Shown here: in pieces, positions 24,339 to 33,864 of the stretch
Position numbering within the stretch: the stretch's first letter is position 1
Layout: the number at the start of each line of letters is the position of its first letter
Source: an uncultured Erysipelotrichaceae bacterium
GTDB lineage: Bacteria > Bacillota_I > Bacilli_A > Erysipelotrichales > Erysipelotrichaceae
Assembly: GCA_949289855.1 (NCBI GenBank)
Contig: CASEPS010000016.1
Coordinates: 1 to 39,781, forward strand
DNA: 39,781 nucleotides
Direction: 5' to 3'
Position numbers and translations under genes: made by a program
Notes under the pieces: generated by a model
What the model was told of the DNA's origin: nothing
What the model saw: the letters and a program-made list of their open reading frames with translations, nothing else
The model's database searches: none

Positions 24339-25391
24339 ATGAAAAAGAAGTATTCTATTTTTGCGGTCAGTGCTTTGATTGCCATGACTGGTTGTGGTGG
24401 TACTACAACAGAAGAAACGGCTGCGCCAGCAGAAAGTGCTGCTACTGTAGAAGAGCAGGCTGCTGAACCGCTTACGGTTTATCTGAACGATTTTGATGCG
24501 ATTATTCCGGATCTTTTCAAGGAAAAGACAGGTTATGATGTGGAAGTGGTTGTTGGTAATGGTGCTGAGACCATGTCCCGTATTGAGGCAGAAAAGTCCA
24601 ATCCACAGTGGGATGTTGTCTGGATGGACTCCATGTATGACATTTACAATCTGAATCTTGATGGTCAGATTCTGAAGGATGTTGATGTGGAAAACGCTGC
24701 TGGTCTCACTGATTTCTTCAGTGCATTGGTACCAGAAGACAAGTGCTTCTATCCAACAGGTGCGCATTCTGCAGGTGTTATTGTGTACCGTAATGATGTC
24801 TGGAGTGAAGAAGATGCACCAAAGTCTTATGAAGATCTCACAGATGCAAAGTATAAGGATGCCATTGCCATGGCAGACCCTGGTGTTGCTGCACCAGCAT
24901 ATCCGCTTGCGGCTTATTTCATGGATGAAATGGGCATGGATGGTGGTGAAGAGTACTTCACAACATTGTTTGAAAATGGTCTCAAGGTTTATCCAAAGAA
25001 CCCACAGGTTGTTGAAGCACTTGGCAGTGGTGAAGTTTCCATTGCGATGTTACAGGAATCCAATGCATATTCCATGATTGCGGAAGGTGAACCAATCACA
25101 ATTGTATGGCCTGAAAATGGTGCGGCAGCTTCTACAAGAGTTGCAGCAATCAGTTCAGCAACAGATCAGCCGGATATTGCCAAAGCATTCATTAACTTCC
25201 TGCTTGATCCGGAAGTACAGCAGGCACTTGTGGATGCTGGTGATGAAGGTTTCTTTACCCCATCTGTTGATGGTGTTACAACGAAAGAAGAACGTGAAGC
25301 TGATCCAAAGCTTGCAGTTGCGGATGTTGCATTCGGTGCTGAGAACGAAGCAGACATCAAGGCATGGTTCGCAGATTATTCTGCACAGTAA
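24339..25391 (+). CDS. Solute-binding lipoprotein of an Fe3+/polyamine-type ABC importer
   Basis: 350 residues. Signal peptide with lipobox MTGC (Cys19) and a Thr/Glu/Ala-rich linker to about residue 43. The mature part has the type-2 periplasmic-binding pattern of the iron(III)/spermidine/phosphonate group: LTVYLNDFDAIIPDLFKEKTG at the start, WDVVWMDSMYD, and VAAISSATDQPDIAKAFINF near the end. The ligand is not clear; iron, thiamine-like compounds and aminoethylphosphonate are candidates from family members. The operon continues with permease and ATPase genes. Confidence 0.88.
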   Translation: MKKKYSIFAVSALIAMTGCGGTTTEETAAPAESAATVEEQAAEPLTVYLNDFDAIIPDLFKEKTGYDVEVVVGNGAETMSRIEAEKSNPQWDVVWMDSMYDIYNLNLDGQILKDVDVENAAGLTDFFSALVPEDKCFYPTGAHSAGVIVYRNDVWSEEDAPKSYEDLTDAKYKDAIAMADPGVAAPAYPLAAYFMDEMGMDGGEEYFTTLFENGLKVYPKNPQVVEALGSGEVSIAMLQESNAYSMIAEGEPITIVWPENGAAASTRVAAISSATDQPDIAKAFINFLLDPEVQQALVDAGDEGFFTPSVDGVTTKEEREADPKLAVADVAFGAENEADIKAWFADYSAQ

Positions 25392-25394
25392 CGT

Positions 25395-27107
25395 ATGAAA
25401 AACAGAGATAACCGTATCAGTTCCGGTGTCTTTGCGATTCTGTTTATTCTGGTACTGCTGCCTTTGGTGGCAGTACTTTTTCAGATCGTATGTCCGGGAC
25501 TTGAACTTGAAGAATTTGATCTGGCCAACCTGTCCATTCTTGGCGATGTCTTTACAAGACCTCTCTGGCGGAAGGCTTTCCTCAATTCTTTGGCCCTTGC
25601 GGCAGGCACAACCTGTCTTGGACTGATTGTGGCCGCAATACTTGCCTGGGTGAGAACACAATACCAGTTTCCAGGCGCAAAACTGATTGATCTTGCGGCA
25701 TGGGTGCTCATGATCATTCCAAGTTTCATCCTTGCCCAGGGGTGGGTATATTTTTCGGCAGGTAATGGTATTGCCAGTGCCTGGCTCAATATTCCCTGGA
25801 TGAGTGACTTTGTCTTCAGCTTCCCGGGACTTGTGACCGTCATGACATTATGCAAATGGCCAATGGCATACATTACCATCCGCACAGCACTGGAATGGGA
25901 ACCAATACGACTCATGCATGCAGCACGGATGAATGGTGCTTCTTCTTTTCAGGTATGGAAGGATGTGCAGCTGCCACTCATGTTGCCGGCACTATGCTCA
26001 GCCGCAATGCTTGTGTTCATGGATACAGTTGGTGACTATGGTCTTTCTTCAACCATCACCGCTGTTTATTCCTTTCCGACACTTCCTTATACCATCTATT
26101 CTGCTATCCGGACATCACCAGCCCGTTTTGATATGGCAGGGGTATTGTCACTTTGCCTCATGGTACTGATTGTTCTTGCCATGTTTGTGCAATATAAGGC
26201 AATGGGTTCAAGGAAGTATGACTTCCTGGATAATGGTACCCAGCAGGCTTCTCCACGTAAGATTGGTGGATTGAAAAAGATTATTGTGACGGGTTTCAGC
26301 TGGCTGTATTGCCTTGTCGCACTTGGTGTGCCGATTGGTTCAAGTCTCATCATGTCTTTCTCCAGCGGCATCAGTATTTCGAAGTTCTCCTTTACACTGG
26401 ATAACTACATCAATGTATTCGCTGCAGACAGTACATTGTTAACCGGTATTGGTCATTCTCTTGGGCTTGCAGTGATTGCGGCAGTGATTGGCCTTGTGAT
26501 TGCATTCTGTACTGCTTTTGTATTGACCTATTCGCGTTCCCCATTGAAGAAGGCAATTGATATGACAACACTCATCGCTATGGCAGTGCCAGGTGTTGTC
26601 CTTGGTATAGGCTATATCTTTGTCTGGAACCAGAAGTGGCTTGTGCCACTTGGTCTTCATTTGTATGGTACACCAGCCATCCTTGTTCTTGCGGTGGTAG
26701 CTGCAGCAATTCCATTGATCAACCGTATTCTTGTGGCAGGTATGGCAAAAATTCCGGAATCCATGATGACAGCTGCGGAAATGCAGGGTGCAGGGTTCTT
26801 CACAAAGATCCGTACGATCCTGTTACCGCTGTTGCACAACAGTTCTGTTTCGGCAGTGCTTTCTGCTTTTGGTGGAAGTATCTTCAATCTGGCGATTACA
26901 ACCATCCTCTATCCGCCAAACTGGGAAACTCTTCCCGTCTGGATTTCCGATTCCTATAATGACCTGAAGTTTGGTGATGCGGCCGCAGCGACGATTGTCA
27001 GTGGTATATGCATTATCACAATCATGTTTGTGTTGCAGTGGCTGTTGAATATCAATCAGAAAAAGAAGGGAGAAGTAAAGCTGTATGGAAACAATGCTGA
27101 AGCTTGA
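25395..27107 (+). CDS. ABC importer permease with two fused membrane domains
   Basis: 570 residues with about 12 membrane segments in two halves, as in FbpB-type permeases. Each half carries an EAA-like loop that contacts the ATPase: AARMNGASSFQVWKDVQLP in the first and AAEMQGAGFFTKIRTILLP in the second. It starts 3 bp after the lipoprotein stop and no clear Shine-Dalgarno is visible, which suggests coupling. The ATPase gene overlaps its end by 23 bases. Confidence 0.9.
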   Translation: MKNRDNRISSGVFAILFILVLLPLVAVLFQIVCPGLELEEFDLANLSILGDVFTRPLWRKAFLNSLALAAGTTCLGLIVAAILAWVRTQYQFPGAKLIDLAAWVLMIIPSFILAQGWVYFSAGNGIASAWLNIPWMSDFVFSFPGLVTVMTLCKWPMAYITIRTALEWEPIRLMHAARMNGASSFQVWKDVQLPLMLPALCSAAMLVFMDTVGDYGLSSTITAVYSFPTLPYTIYSAIRTSPARFDMAGVLSLCLMVLIVLAMFVQYKAMGSRKYDFLDNGTQQASPRKIGGLKKIIVTGFSWLYCLVALGVPIGSSLIMSFSSGISISKFSFTLDNYINVFAADSTLLTGIGHSLGLAVIAAVIGLVIAFCTAFVLTYSRSPLKKAIDMTTLIAMAVPGVVLGIGYIFVWNQKWLVPLGLHLYGTPAILVLAVVAAAIPLINRILVAGMAKIPESMMTAAEMQGAGFFTKIRTILLPLLHNSSVSAVLSAFGGSIFNLAITTILYPPNWETLPVWISDSYNDLKFGDAAAATIVSGICIITIMFVLQWLLNINQKKKGEVKLYGNNAEA

Positions 27108-28149
27108 GAATATTCATAAAAGTTATGGCAAAAAGGAAGTGCTCAAAGGTGTATCACTCGATGTTGAAAAGGGTGAAATCATCTCTGTGCTTGGTCCTTC
27201 TGGTTGTGGCAAAAGTACCATGTTGAATATCATTGCCGGTATTCTTGGCATTGATGATGGACTGGTTATCCTTAATGGTACAGCTGTCACGACCCCAAAG
27301 AAGATGACACCGATTGAGAAAAGAGACCTCAATATGGTTTTCCAGGACTTTGCCCTTTGGCCACATATGAGTGCAAAAGACAATGTTCTTTATGGCCTGA
27401 AATTAAGAAAAACAGATGCGAAGACATGTGAAGAAAAACTGGCCAAGATGGTGTCCTTACTGCATCTGGAAGGGTTGATGGACCAGTATCCATCGGAGCT
27501 TTCCGGTGGTCAGCAACAGCGTGTCGCTATTGCAAGAGCCCTCATTATGTCTCCTGCCATCATTCTGCTCGATGAACCATTATGTAACCTCGATGTACAG
27601 CTGCGCATTGAGATGAGAACTGAAATGGCACAGATCTTCCGTGAACTGCATACGACAGTATTCCATGTCACCCATGACCCTTCCGAAGCATTTGCGATGG
27701 CAGACAGAATTGTTGTCATGAACAATGGTCTCATTGACCAGATTGCAACACCTGTAGAATGTTATGAAAGACCTGCTTCGGCAGTTGTTGCAGGACTGCT
27801 TGGGGCTGGTAACCATATGATGGCAAAGCTCGAAAGCAAGGATGGTGACTATGGTGTCTTTGCCAAAGGCAGTGTAAAGATCAAAGCTTTGCATTTCAGT
27901 GGAAATGAAGCTTGTGAGTTATATTTCAGACCAGAAGACTGCACATATGCAAAAGATAAGATGGATAATGCAATTCCGGTAGAAGTAGTTATGCCTACAT
28001 TTGAAGGTGGCACGTATCGTGTCATTGCCCGTACAGAAGATGGAGAGGAAGTCACTTTCCTGCATAAAGAGAATCTGACACGTGGAGAAAAGGGATGGCT
28101 GTCCTTCAAATGTGATAAACTGTATGCATATGAACAGTCTGAACATTAA
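27085..28149 (+). CDS. ABC importer ATPase (PotA/FbpC type)
   Basis: 354 residues. Walker A GPSGCGKST, Q-loop VFQDFALWPHM, signature LSGGQQQRVAIARAL, Walker B IILLDEPLCNLD and H-loop VTHDPSEA. Residues about 240-354 form the TOBE-like regulatory domain seen in PotA/FbpC ATPases. The ATG at 27085 lies inside the permease gene; an internal ATG at 27094 is also possible. The gene for a metallo-beta-lactamase-fold protein starts within its last codons. Confidence 0.93.
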   Translation: METMLKLENIHKSYGKKEVLKGVSLDVEKGEIISVLGPSGCGKSTMLNIIAGILGIDDGLVILNGTAVTTPKKMTPIEKRDLNMVFQDFALWPHMSAKDNVLYGLKLRKTDAKTCEEKLAKMVSLLHLEGLMDQYPSELSGGQQQRVAIARALIMSPAIILLDEPLCNLDVQLRIEMRTEMAQIFRELHTTVFHVTHDPSEAFAMADRIVVMNNGLIDQIATPVECYERPASAVVAGLLGAGNHMMAKLESKDGDYGVFAKGSVKIKALHFSGNEACELYFRPEDCTYAKDKMDNAIPVEVVMPTFEGGTYRVIARTEDGEEVTFLHKENLTRGEKGWLSFKCDKLYAYEQSEH

Positions 28150-29200
28150 AGGTGGATATGGAGAACATGGCAGAAGCTGCTTCATGGTGGAATACAAACC
28201 AGGTCGTTATGTGGTGGTGGATTGTGGGATTCTGGATACAGATCCCCATCCTGAACCACATCTTTCGGAAGAAGAAGCAGAAGCTGTAGATTATCTCTTT
28301 CTGACACATGCCCATAAGGACCATACCGGGGCACTTGAGTATCTGTTGAACAAAGGTTTCCATGGTGAAATCATTGCGACTGAAGATACATTCCGTTTCT
28401 GTAAGATAACATACGAAAAGAGAACGGCACTTCCGTATGTGTATCCTGGCACCATTGAACGGGATGGAATATGTGTGCAATATGGAAGAAGCGGGCATTG
28501 TCCAGGTTCTCTCTGGTATCTTATCAAAACAGAGAATAAGACCTTCTTCTTTTCTGGTGACTACCAGGCAAATTCTCTTGTTTATGCGACAGATGTACCA
28601 CATGGTATAAAAGCAGATATTGCACTTGTGGACATGGCACATGATACATGTATGGAAGATGCACAAGAGTTGAGAGACAGACTTGTCTCTCTTATCAGGA
28701 AGTACAGGAATGAAAAACGTAAGGTCATTCTTCCTGTGCAGACATTTGGTAGAGGAAATGAAATTTTGTATCTTTTAAAGGAAAGATTTCCGGATTGTCG
28801 TATTGCATTGGATGAGCGGTTTGTGAACGCTGAGGAGATGATGCTGGAAAATACAGCATGGATACAAAATGAGACAAAGCTTGCTTTCCTTGAGGCATAT
28901 GAAGTTGCGATGCGCACACCAACAGAGGAAGCAGAGATCATCCTCATTGCGGATACGCATCTCATGCGGGAAGAAAACAGAGTGTTTGTGAAGGAAATGC
29001 TGGAAAAGGAAGCAGTTGTCATCGTGACAGGAAGACGAAAGAAAGGTTCTTTCTGTGTACAGCTTCTTGAGGAAGGTAAGGCTGTACATACACCATTCCC
29101 ACATCACTCCAGCCGGTTGGACGCAAAAGTGCTTGTGGAAAACAACCAGTTTGGTATTGTTCTTCCATTTCATACAGAAGTCAAAGAAGTCTGGTATTAA
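28130..29200 (+). CDS. Metallo-beta-lactamase-fold hydrolase (RNase J/beta-CASP-like layout)
   Basis: About 356 residues from the ATG at 28130 (MNSLNIKGGYGEHGRSCF); a second ATG lies at 28124. The zinc motif is THAHKDHTGALEYL (HxHxDH), followed by GRSGHCPGSLWYLI and FFSGDY, which supply the later metal ligands. QTFGRGNEILYLL and VIVTGRRKKGS in the second half recall beta-CASP nucleases, but it is shorter than RNase J. It overlaps the ATPase gene by 20 bases and shares its operon, so it may act on the imported compound or be coupled only for expression. Confidence 0.82.
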   Translation: MNSLNIKGGYGEHGRSCFMVEYKPGRYVVVDCGILDTDPHPEPHLSEEEAEAVDYLFLTHAHKDHTGALEYLLNKGFHGEIIATEDTFRFCKITYEKRTALPYVYPGTIERDGICVQYGRSGHCPGSLWYLIKTENKTFFFSGDYQANSLVYATDVPHGIKADIALVDMAHDTCMEDAQELRDRLVSLIRKYRNEKRKVILPVQTFGRGNEILYLLKERFPDCRIALDERFVNAEEMMLENTAWIQNETKLAFLEAYEVAMRTPTEEAEIILIADTHLMREENRVFVKEMLEKEAVVIVTGRRKKGSFCVQLLEEGKAVHTPFPHHSSRLDAKVLVENNQFGIVLPFHTEVKEVWY

Positions 29201-29264
29201 GGGCGAAAGACCTTTTTCTATACCTGAATAAGCTATATGATAAGAGAAAAGGAGAGGCAGGAAT

Positions 29265-29873
29265 ATGATGAAAACAGATCTCGAAAAGTTTGTCTGGACA
29301 AGAGAACCAGCTTCCTATGAAGTGAAGGATAATTGTGTTTCTATTGTGACAAAACCACATACAGATTTGTGGCAGAGGACGTATTATCATTTCCGCAATG
29401 ACAATGCGCCAGTGTTTCAGATAAAGACAAATGAGAAGTTCTTTTCCTTTGTGGTAAAGACGGATTTCAAGGAAAGCCATCACCGGTTTGATCAGTGTGG
29501 AGTGGTGGTATACCTCGATAGTGAAAACTGGATCAAGGGTTCCGTAGAATATGAAAATGAGACATTTGCCCATCTTGGCAGTGTGGTCACAAATGGTGGC
29601 TATTCTGACTGGGCTACTGTGGAAATCAAACCGGAAGTCAAAGAAATGTGGTACAGGCTGAGCCGCAGGGAAGATGATTTCTGTATTGAAAATTCTACGG
29701 ATGGCATCACCTTCCACCAGATGCGCATTGCCCATCTTGCCAAAGCCACCGATGAAATTACATTTGGTATTTATGCCTGCAGTCCGGAAGATTCTTCCTT
29801 TGAAGCAGTTTTCACTGATTTTGCATTACTTCCATGTATGTGGAAGGCACATGATGGCCAACAGCCAGACTGA
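29265..29873 (+). CDS. DUF1349-family (concanavalin-like) protein
   Basis: 202 residues, matching the usual length of DUF1349 proteins, which have a lectin-like beta-sandwich fold. Characteristic runs are TKPHTDLWQRTYYHFRNDNA, CGVVVYLDSENWIKGSVEYE and ITFGIYACSPEDSSF. The molecular role of the family is unclear. AAGGAGAGG precedes ATGATG, so the start is 29265 or 29268. It lies between the MBL gene and a terminator. Confidence 0.85.
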   Translation: MMKTDLEKFVWTREPASYEVKDNCVSIVTKPHTDLWQRTYYHFRNDNAPVFQIKTNEKFFSFVVKTDFKESHHRFDQCGVVVYLDSENWIKGSVEYENETFAHLGSVVTNGGYSDWATVEIKPEVKEMWYRLSRREDDFCIENSTDGITFHQMRIAHLAKATDEITFGIYACSPEDSSFEAVFTDFALLPCMWKAHDGQQPD

Positions 29874-29897
29874 CCTGAGGTTTTCTCAGTTTTTTTT
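29874..29897 (+). terminator. Intrinsic terminator after the DUF1349 gene
   Basis: CTGAG (29875-29879) pairs with CTCAG (29885-29889) and eight T follow. A TATAAT (29899-29904) directly behind it may be the -10 of the hscC operon, but I see no good -35. Confidence 0.75.
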
Positions 29898-29924
29898 GTA
29901 TAATGTACATAAGGAGATCGTGTT

Positions 29925-31667
29925 ATGGCAGTCATTGGTATAGATCTTGGCACAACCAACAGCCTTTGTGCCGTATATCGCAATAATCAGGCAGAAATCA
30001 TTCCCAATGTGTTTGGTGAATATCTCACACCAAGCTGCGTTTATATCAAAGATAACCAGTTGGTAGTGGGGAAGATTGCCAAAGAAAAGAGTGTAGTGGA
30101 ACCGGAGAATTGTGCTTCTTTGTTCAAGAGAACCATGGGTACAGACCAGAAGTATGTGCTGGATGGAAAGGCATATTCTTCGGAAGAATTGTCTTCTTTT
30201 GTGGTGAAACAATTGATTCTGGATGCGGAGAATTACCTTGGTGAAAAGGTAGAGGAAGTGATTATCAGTGTGCCTGCTTATTTTGATGCAAAGCAGCGTG
30301 AAGCAACACGCCGCATTGGTACATTACTTGGTGTCAAAGTGGAAAGGCTGATCAATGAACCATCTGCTGCAGCACTTGCCTGTCATAGTGATGACAGCTA
30401 TGAAACCTTTGCCATATTGGACTTTGGTGGAGGAACACTGGACATTTCCATCGTGGACTGTTTTGAAAATGTGGTCAGCATTCTTTCTATAGCTGGTGAC
30501 AATCATCTTGGTGGAAGTGATTTTGATCATGCGATCGCTTTATATTTCCTTGCGGACAACCAGCTTTCCATAGATGCACTTTCCAAAGAGAGAAAGATGG
30601 CATTGTTAAGGGAAGCAGAACGTATCAAGATTCTGCTTGGTGAAAAAGACAGTGCAATGATGTACCTGATGGTGGAAGGAAGACAATATCAGACAATGAT
30701 CACCCAGGACATTCTGAAAGATATCTGTATGCCTGTTCTTGAGAAGATGAAACCAGTGATTTTACAGGCAGTAGATGGCAGTGGTATGCGTCCTTCTGAA
30801 CTGGATCAGATGATTCTTGTTGGAGGTTCCTGTTGTATGCCGCTTGTGCAGCAATATCTTGGTGAACTATTGAACCTCGACATTCTTGCCGGAAAGGACA
30901 TAGAAAAACTTGTGGCAGAAGGACTTGCCATCTATACGGGAATTCATGAAAGAAATGAAGTGGTGAAGGACCTTGTGTTGACTGATATTTGTCCATTTTC
31001 CCTCTGTACTTCTGTTTATAACGAAGTGGATGCACAAAAGAGCCTTTCCAAGGTAGTGATACCACGCAATACAATTCTTCCTGTGACCAAAACAGTCAAC
31101 CTGTGTGCTTTGAAAGAGAAGCAGAAGGAAATTCATATTCATGTTTACCAGGGTGAAAACATGTATGCAAAGGACAATCTGCTGCTTGGGGATATCATCA
31201 TTCCGATTCCTACCAATCATAAAGGACAGGAAGAGTTTGCACTGACATATTCCTATGACATCAATTCCATGTTGTTTGTGGAAGTGCGTATTCTTTCGAC
31301 AAATGAAGTTTACGCCTATCAGATTGGTGATACGCATACACTGGAACGTGTAAGAAACAGACAGGCAATTGATAGCATTGAACGCGTATCCCTGCAGCTT
31401 TCGAGACAAGCAGAGTTTGATCTTGTGATTGAAAGGATGAATAGGCTGTATAAAGAAATGAGAGAAGAAGAAAGAGAGTCCTTCCAGGCGTTTGCCCAGC
31501 AGTTTATCAGGGAATACAGAGCATTGAACAACATCCGTAAAAAGATGGAGCGTATAGATGAAGTCAATGCGATCATGGATCGCTATGAACAGCAGCGTTC
31601 TATGATGGAAGACGAACTTTTTGCAAATAATGACGATGAAGAAACGGGCGGAGGATTCTATGCATGA
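29925..31667 (+). CDS. hscC: HscC-like Hsp70 chaperone
   Basis: 580 residues, shorter than DnaK (about 610-640) and near E. coli HscC (about 556). ATPase motifs: phosphate 1 IGIDLGTTNSLCAV, connect 1 INEPSAAALA, phosphate 2 ILDFGGGTLDIS and adenosine LVGGSCCMPLVQQYL. The substrate-binding part begins near 365 with DICPFSLCT, and the C-terminal lid is short and ends in acidic residues. A J-domain gene overlaps its stop by 4 bases, as expected for a dedicated Hsp70/J pair. A true DnaK would be encoded elsewhere with grpE and dnaJ. Confidence 0.88.
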   Translation: MAVIGIDLGTTNSLCAVYRNNQAEIIPNVFGEYLTPSCVYIKDNQLVVGKIAKEKSVVEPENCASLFKRTMGTDQKYVLDGKAYSSEELSSFVVKQLILDAENYLGEKVEEVIISVPAYFDAKQREATRRIGTLLGVKVERLINEPSAAALACHSDDSYETFAILDFGGGTLDISIVDCFENVVSILSIAGDNHLGGSDFDHAIALYFLADNQLSIDALSKERKMALLREAERIKILLGEKDSAMMYLMVEGRQYQTMITQDILKDICMPVLEKMKPVILQAVDGSGMRPSELDQMILVGGSCCMPLVQQYLGELLNLDILAGKDIEKLVAEGLAIYTGIHERNEVVKDLVLTDICPFSLCTSVYNEVDAQKSLSKVVIPRNTILPVTKTVNLCALKEKQKEIHIHVYQGENMYAKDNLLLGDIIIPIPTNHKGQEEFALTYSYDINSMLFVEVRILSTNEVYAYQIGDTHTLERVRNRQAIDSIERVSLQLSRQAEFDLVIERMNRLYKEMREEERESFQAFAQQFIREYRALNNIRKKMERIDEVNAIMDRYEQQRSMMEDELFANNDDEETGGGFYA

Positions 31668-32305
31668 GTGTATGGGAGATATTAGGCATAGACAAAACAA
31701 ATGATATCCGTGCAATCAAAAAGGCATATGCAAAGAAGGTAAAAACCTGTCATCCGGAAGATGATCCGGATGGATTCCGTTTGTTGCAGGAGGCATACCG
31801 CAAGGCAATGGACTATGCCCGTGGCAATGAGCCACAGGAAACAGTGATAAAAGAAGAAATACCCGTTGAACAGGAGAACAAGGCGCATGCAATACATGTA
31901 GAGGAAGTGCAAAGGACGAAGCGTTCCGATCAGTTGTTCAATGAAGTACAGTCTTCCATAGAAACAACAAACCGCCTGGAAGTCGTCCATCATCTTCTCA
32001 AAGACATTTCCTGCATCAGTGAAAACACCATTCAGCAATTGATGCAAAATGACATCATGCGCATGTATCTGGATGATGAAGCGGTTGTGAAGGAAGCAGA
32101 TACATATCTCTCCACATTACCGGTGAAAGGGAATGTGGCGGATATCAAAAAATTCTATGCATTGCTTGACGCGTATAACCTGCCTTTGACAAAGGCAAAA
32201 GTTGAAAAGAACATCCGCATCAAACTCATCATTGCCTGGACGATCATGATTGCGGTATTGTTGTTATCTATTATTGTGACATTAGAGGAGTATGTATTTT
32301 CATGA
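31664..32305 (+). CDS. Membrane-anchored J-domain protein with HPE instead of HPD
   Basis: 213 residues. Residues 1-50 form a compact J domain: VWEILGIDKTNDIRAIKKAY, then KVKTCHPEDDPDGFRLLQEA. The signature tripeptide is H30-P31-E32; the aspartate needed for Hsp70 stimulation in classical J domains is replaced by glutamate. A charged middle follows, and one hydrophobic segment near the C-terminus (IIAWTIMIAVLLLSIIVTL) anchors it. E. coli HscC likewise works with small membrane J proteins. It overlaps hscC by 4 bases and the next gene by 4 bases. Confidence 0.8.
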   Translation: MSVWEILGIDKTNDIRAIKKAYAKKVKTCHPEDDPDGFRLLQEAYRKAMDYARGNEPQETVIKEEIPVEQENKAHAIHVEEVQRTKRSDQLFNEVQSSIETTNRLEVVHHLLKDISCISENTIQQLMQNDIMRMYLDDEAVVKEADTYLSTLPVKGNVADIKKFYALLDAYNLPLTKAKVEKNIRIKLIIAWTIMIAVLLLSIIVTLEEYVFS

Positions 32306-32619
32306 TTGAGGTAGCAGAAAAAGACTGGAAACTATTCAGAAAAAAGATAGGTGGATGGCAGATGGCGTATATGGACCGCCTGAACAGAGAATATGTTGCC
32401 CTTTTGATGGATGAGTCAAAGCGACCAGATGAAAGGTTCTGGGAACTGGAAGACAGGATCTGGGTGGACAAAAAGAGTCCAGGGGTGGTTGTGGAAATGC
32501 GCAGATCCAGATTTTATCAGAACCTGGTCGGTCTTTTGCGTGACCATGTGATTGAAATGGAAGATCTTGAAGAATTCAGTGACGATGTCAAAGAAAGAAT
32601 ACATATATTGATGCGATGA
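32302..32619 (+). CDS. Conserved small protein of unknown function, 105 aa
   Basis: No named family recognised with certainty. It is helical, charged and soluble: WKLFRKKIGGWQMAYMDRLN, then SKRPDERFWELEDRI, and FYQNLVGLLRDHVIEMEDL at the end. It starts in an ATGA overlap with the J-domain gene and ends in another with the P-loop gene, so it is clearly translated within this row. Confidence 0.7.
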   Translation: MIEVAEKDWKLFRKKIGGWQMAYMDRLNREYVALLMDESKRPDERFWELEDRIWVDKKSPGVVVEMRRSRFYQNLVGLLRDHVIEMEDLEEFSDDVKERIHILMR

Positions 32620-33110
32620 AACAGGAAAGAAGAATACTGGTCATTGGTTGTCCTGGTGCTGGTAAAAGTACATTCGCAAGAACATTGCAGAAGAAAACAG
32701 GGTTACCACTGTATTATCTGGATATGCTTTTTCATCGTGCAGACAAGACAACTGTTACAGATGAAGAGTTTGATGAACAATTGATAACTATTTTGAATAA
32801 GGGAGCGTGGATCATCGATGGAAATTATCTGCGGACTCTGTCAATGCGTCTTGAATATGCGGATGCGGTATTTTTCCTCGATTATCCGCTTTCTGTATGT
32901 CTGGATGGTGTACGCAGCAGAATCGGTCAGAAACGGGAAGATATGCCCTGGATTGAAGAAGAATTTGACAAAGAGTTTGAAGAATGGATCCGAAAATTTG
33001 CCGGGGAGCAGAAACCGGTTATTGAAGATCTGCTGGGTAGTTTTGATGGTGAAGTATATCGTTTTTGTTCACGAAGTGATGCTGAGAAGTTTTTGAAAGA
33101 AGAGGTATGA
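32616..33110 (+). CDS. P-loop nucleoside/adenylate kinase-like protein
   Basis: 164 residues. Walker A GCPGAGKSTFA at residues 11-21, LYYLDMLFHRAD as the family's substrate region, WIIDGNYL and a lid-like region RIGQKREDMPW. This matches the small ATPases annotated as topology-modulation or adenylate kinase-like (FlaR-type) proteins. The substrate is not known. It overlaps both neighbours by 4 bases. Confidence 0.82.
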   Translation: MKQERRILVIGCPGAGKSTFARTLQKKTGLPLYYLDMLFHRADKTTVTDEEFDEQLITILNKGAWIIDGNYLRTLSMRLEYADAVFFLDYPLSVCLDGVRSRIGQKREDMPWIEEEFDKEFEEWIRKFAGEQKPVIEDLLGSFDGEVYRFCSRSDAEKFLKEEV

Positions 33111-33864
33111 ATATGCGATATCAGGATATTAATGCGTCTGTCATAGACAACTGGTGTAAAGAAGGCTGGGAGTGGGGTGAACCAATCAGTCATGAAACAT
33201 TTGAGATGGCAAGAAATGGCAGGTGGGATGTCAAACTGACACCGGTGAAATATGTTCCCCATGACTGGTTTACAGAATTCAGGGGTAAGAAGATTCTTGG
33301 TCTTGCCAGTGGTGGAGGACAGCAGATGCCTGTATTTTCTGTCCTTGGTGCACATTGTACAGTTCTCGATTATTCTACAGAGCAGTGCAATAGTGAAAAA
33401 CTGGTGGCAGAAAGATAAGGCTATGATATAGAGATTGTACAGGCAGATATGACAAAGCCATTTCCTTTTGCGGATGAATCATTTGATCTCATCTTTCATC
33501 CGGTTCCAATTGCTATATTGAAGATCCCTTACCAGTATTCAAAGAATGTTACAGAGTTTTGAAACATGGTGGAAGGTTCCTTGGTGGCTATGATATAGGA
33601 ATCAATTATGTGGTGGATGAGAAACAGGAAAGAATCGTTTCTCCTTTGCCGTTTAATCCATTGAAAAACCATGCCCAATATGAACGGTCAATGGAAATGA
33701 ATGATGGCATCCAGTTTTCTCATACGATTGAAGAACAGATCAAAGGACAGTTAGAAGCTGGATTTGTATTGAAAGACCTGTATGAAGATACAAATGATGT
33801 AGGAAGATTGAAGGAATTTGGAATACCTGCATTTATTGCGACATACTGTGCAAAAGAGCAATAA
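33107..33864 (+). pseudogene. Broken SAM-dependent methyltransferase gene (stop codon plus frameshift)
   Basis: The first part (33107-33418) has the N-terminal region and SAM motif ILGLASGGGQQMPVFSVLGA, and ends at an in-frame TAA (33416-33418) where the protein continues GYDIEIVQADMTKPFPFADE. At about 33504-33506 the frame then shifts by one base: the original sense resumes as NCYIEDPLPVFKECYRVLKH in the next frame and runs to the stop at 33864. An intact gene would encode about 252 residues. Two separate lesions make a real pseudogene more likely than a single sequencing error. Confidence 0.85.

Noticed and set aside
30867-31715. 282-codon minus-strand open frame opposite hscC
   Set aside because: Antisense shadow rich in Cys, His and Phe, no motif or ribosome site.
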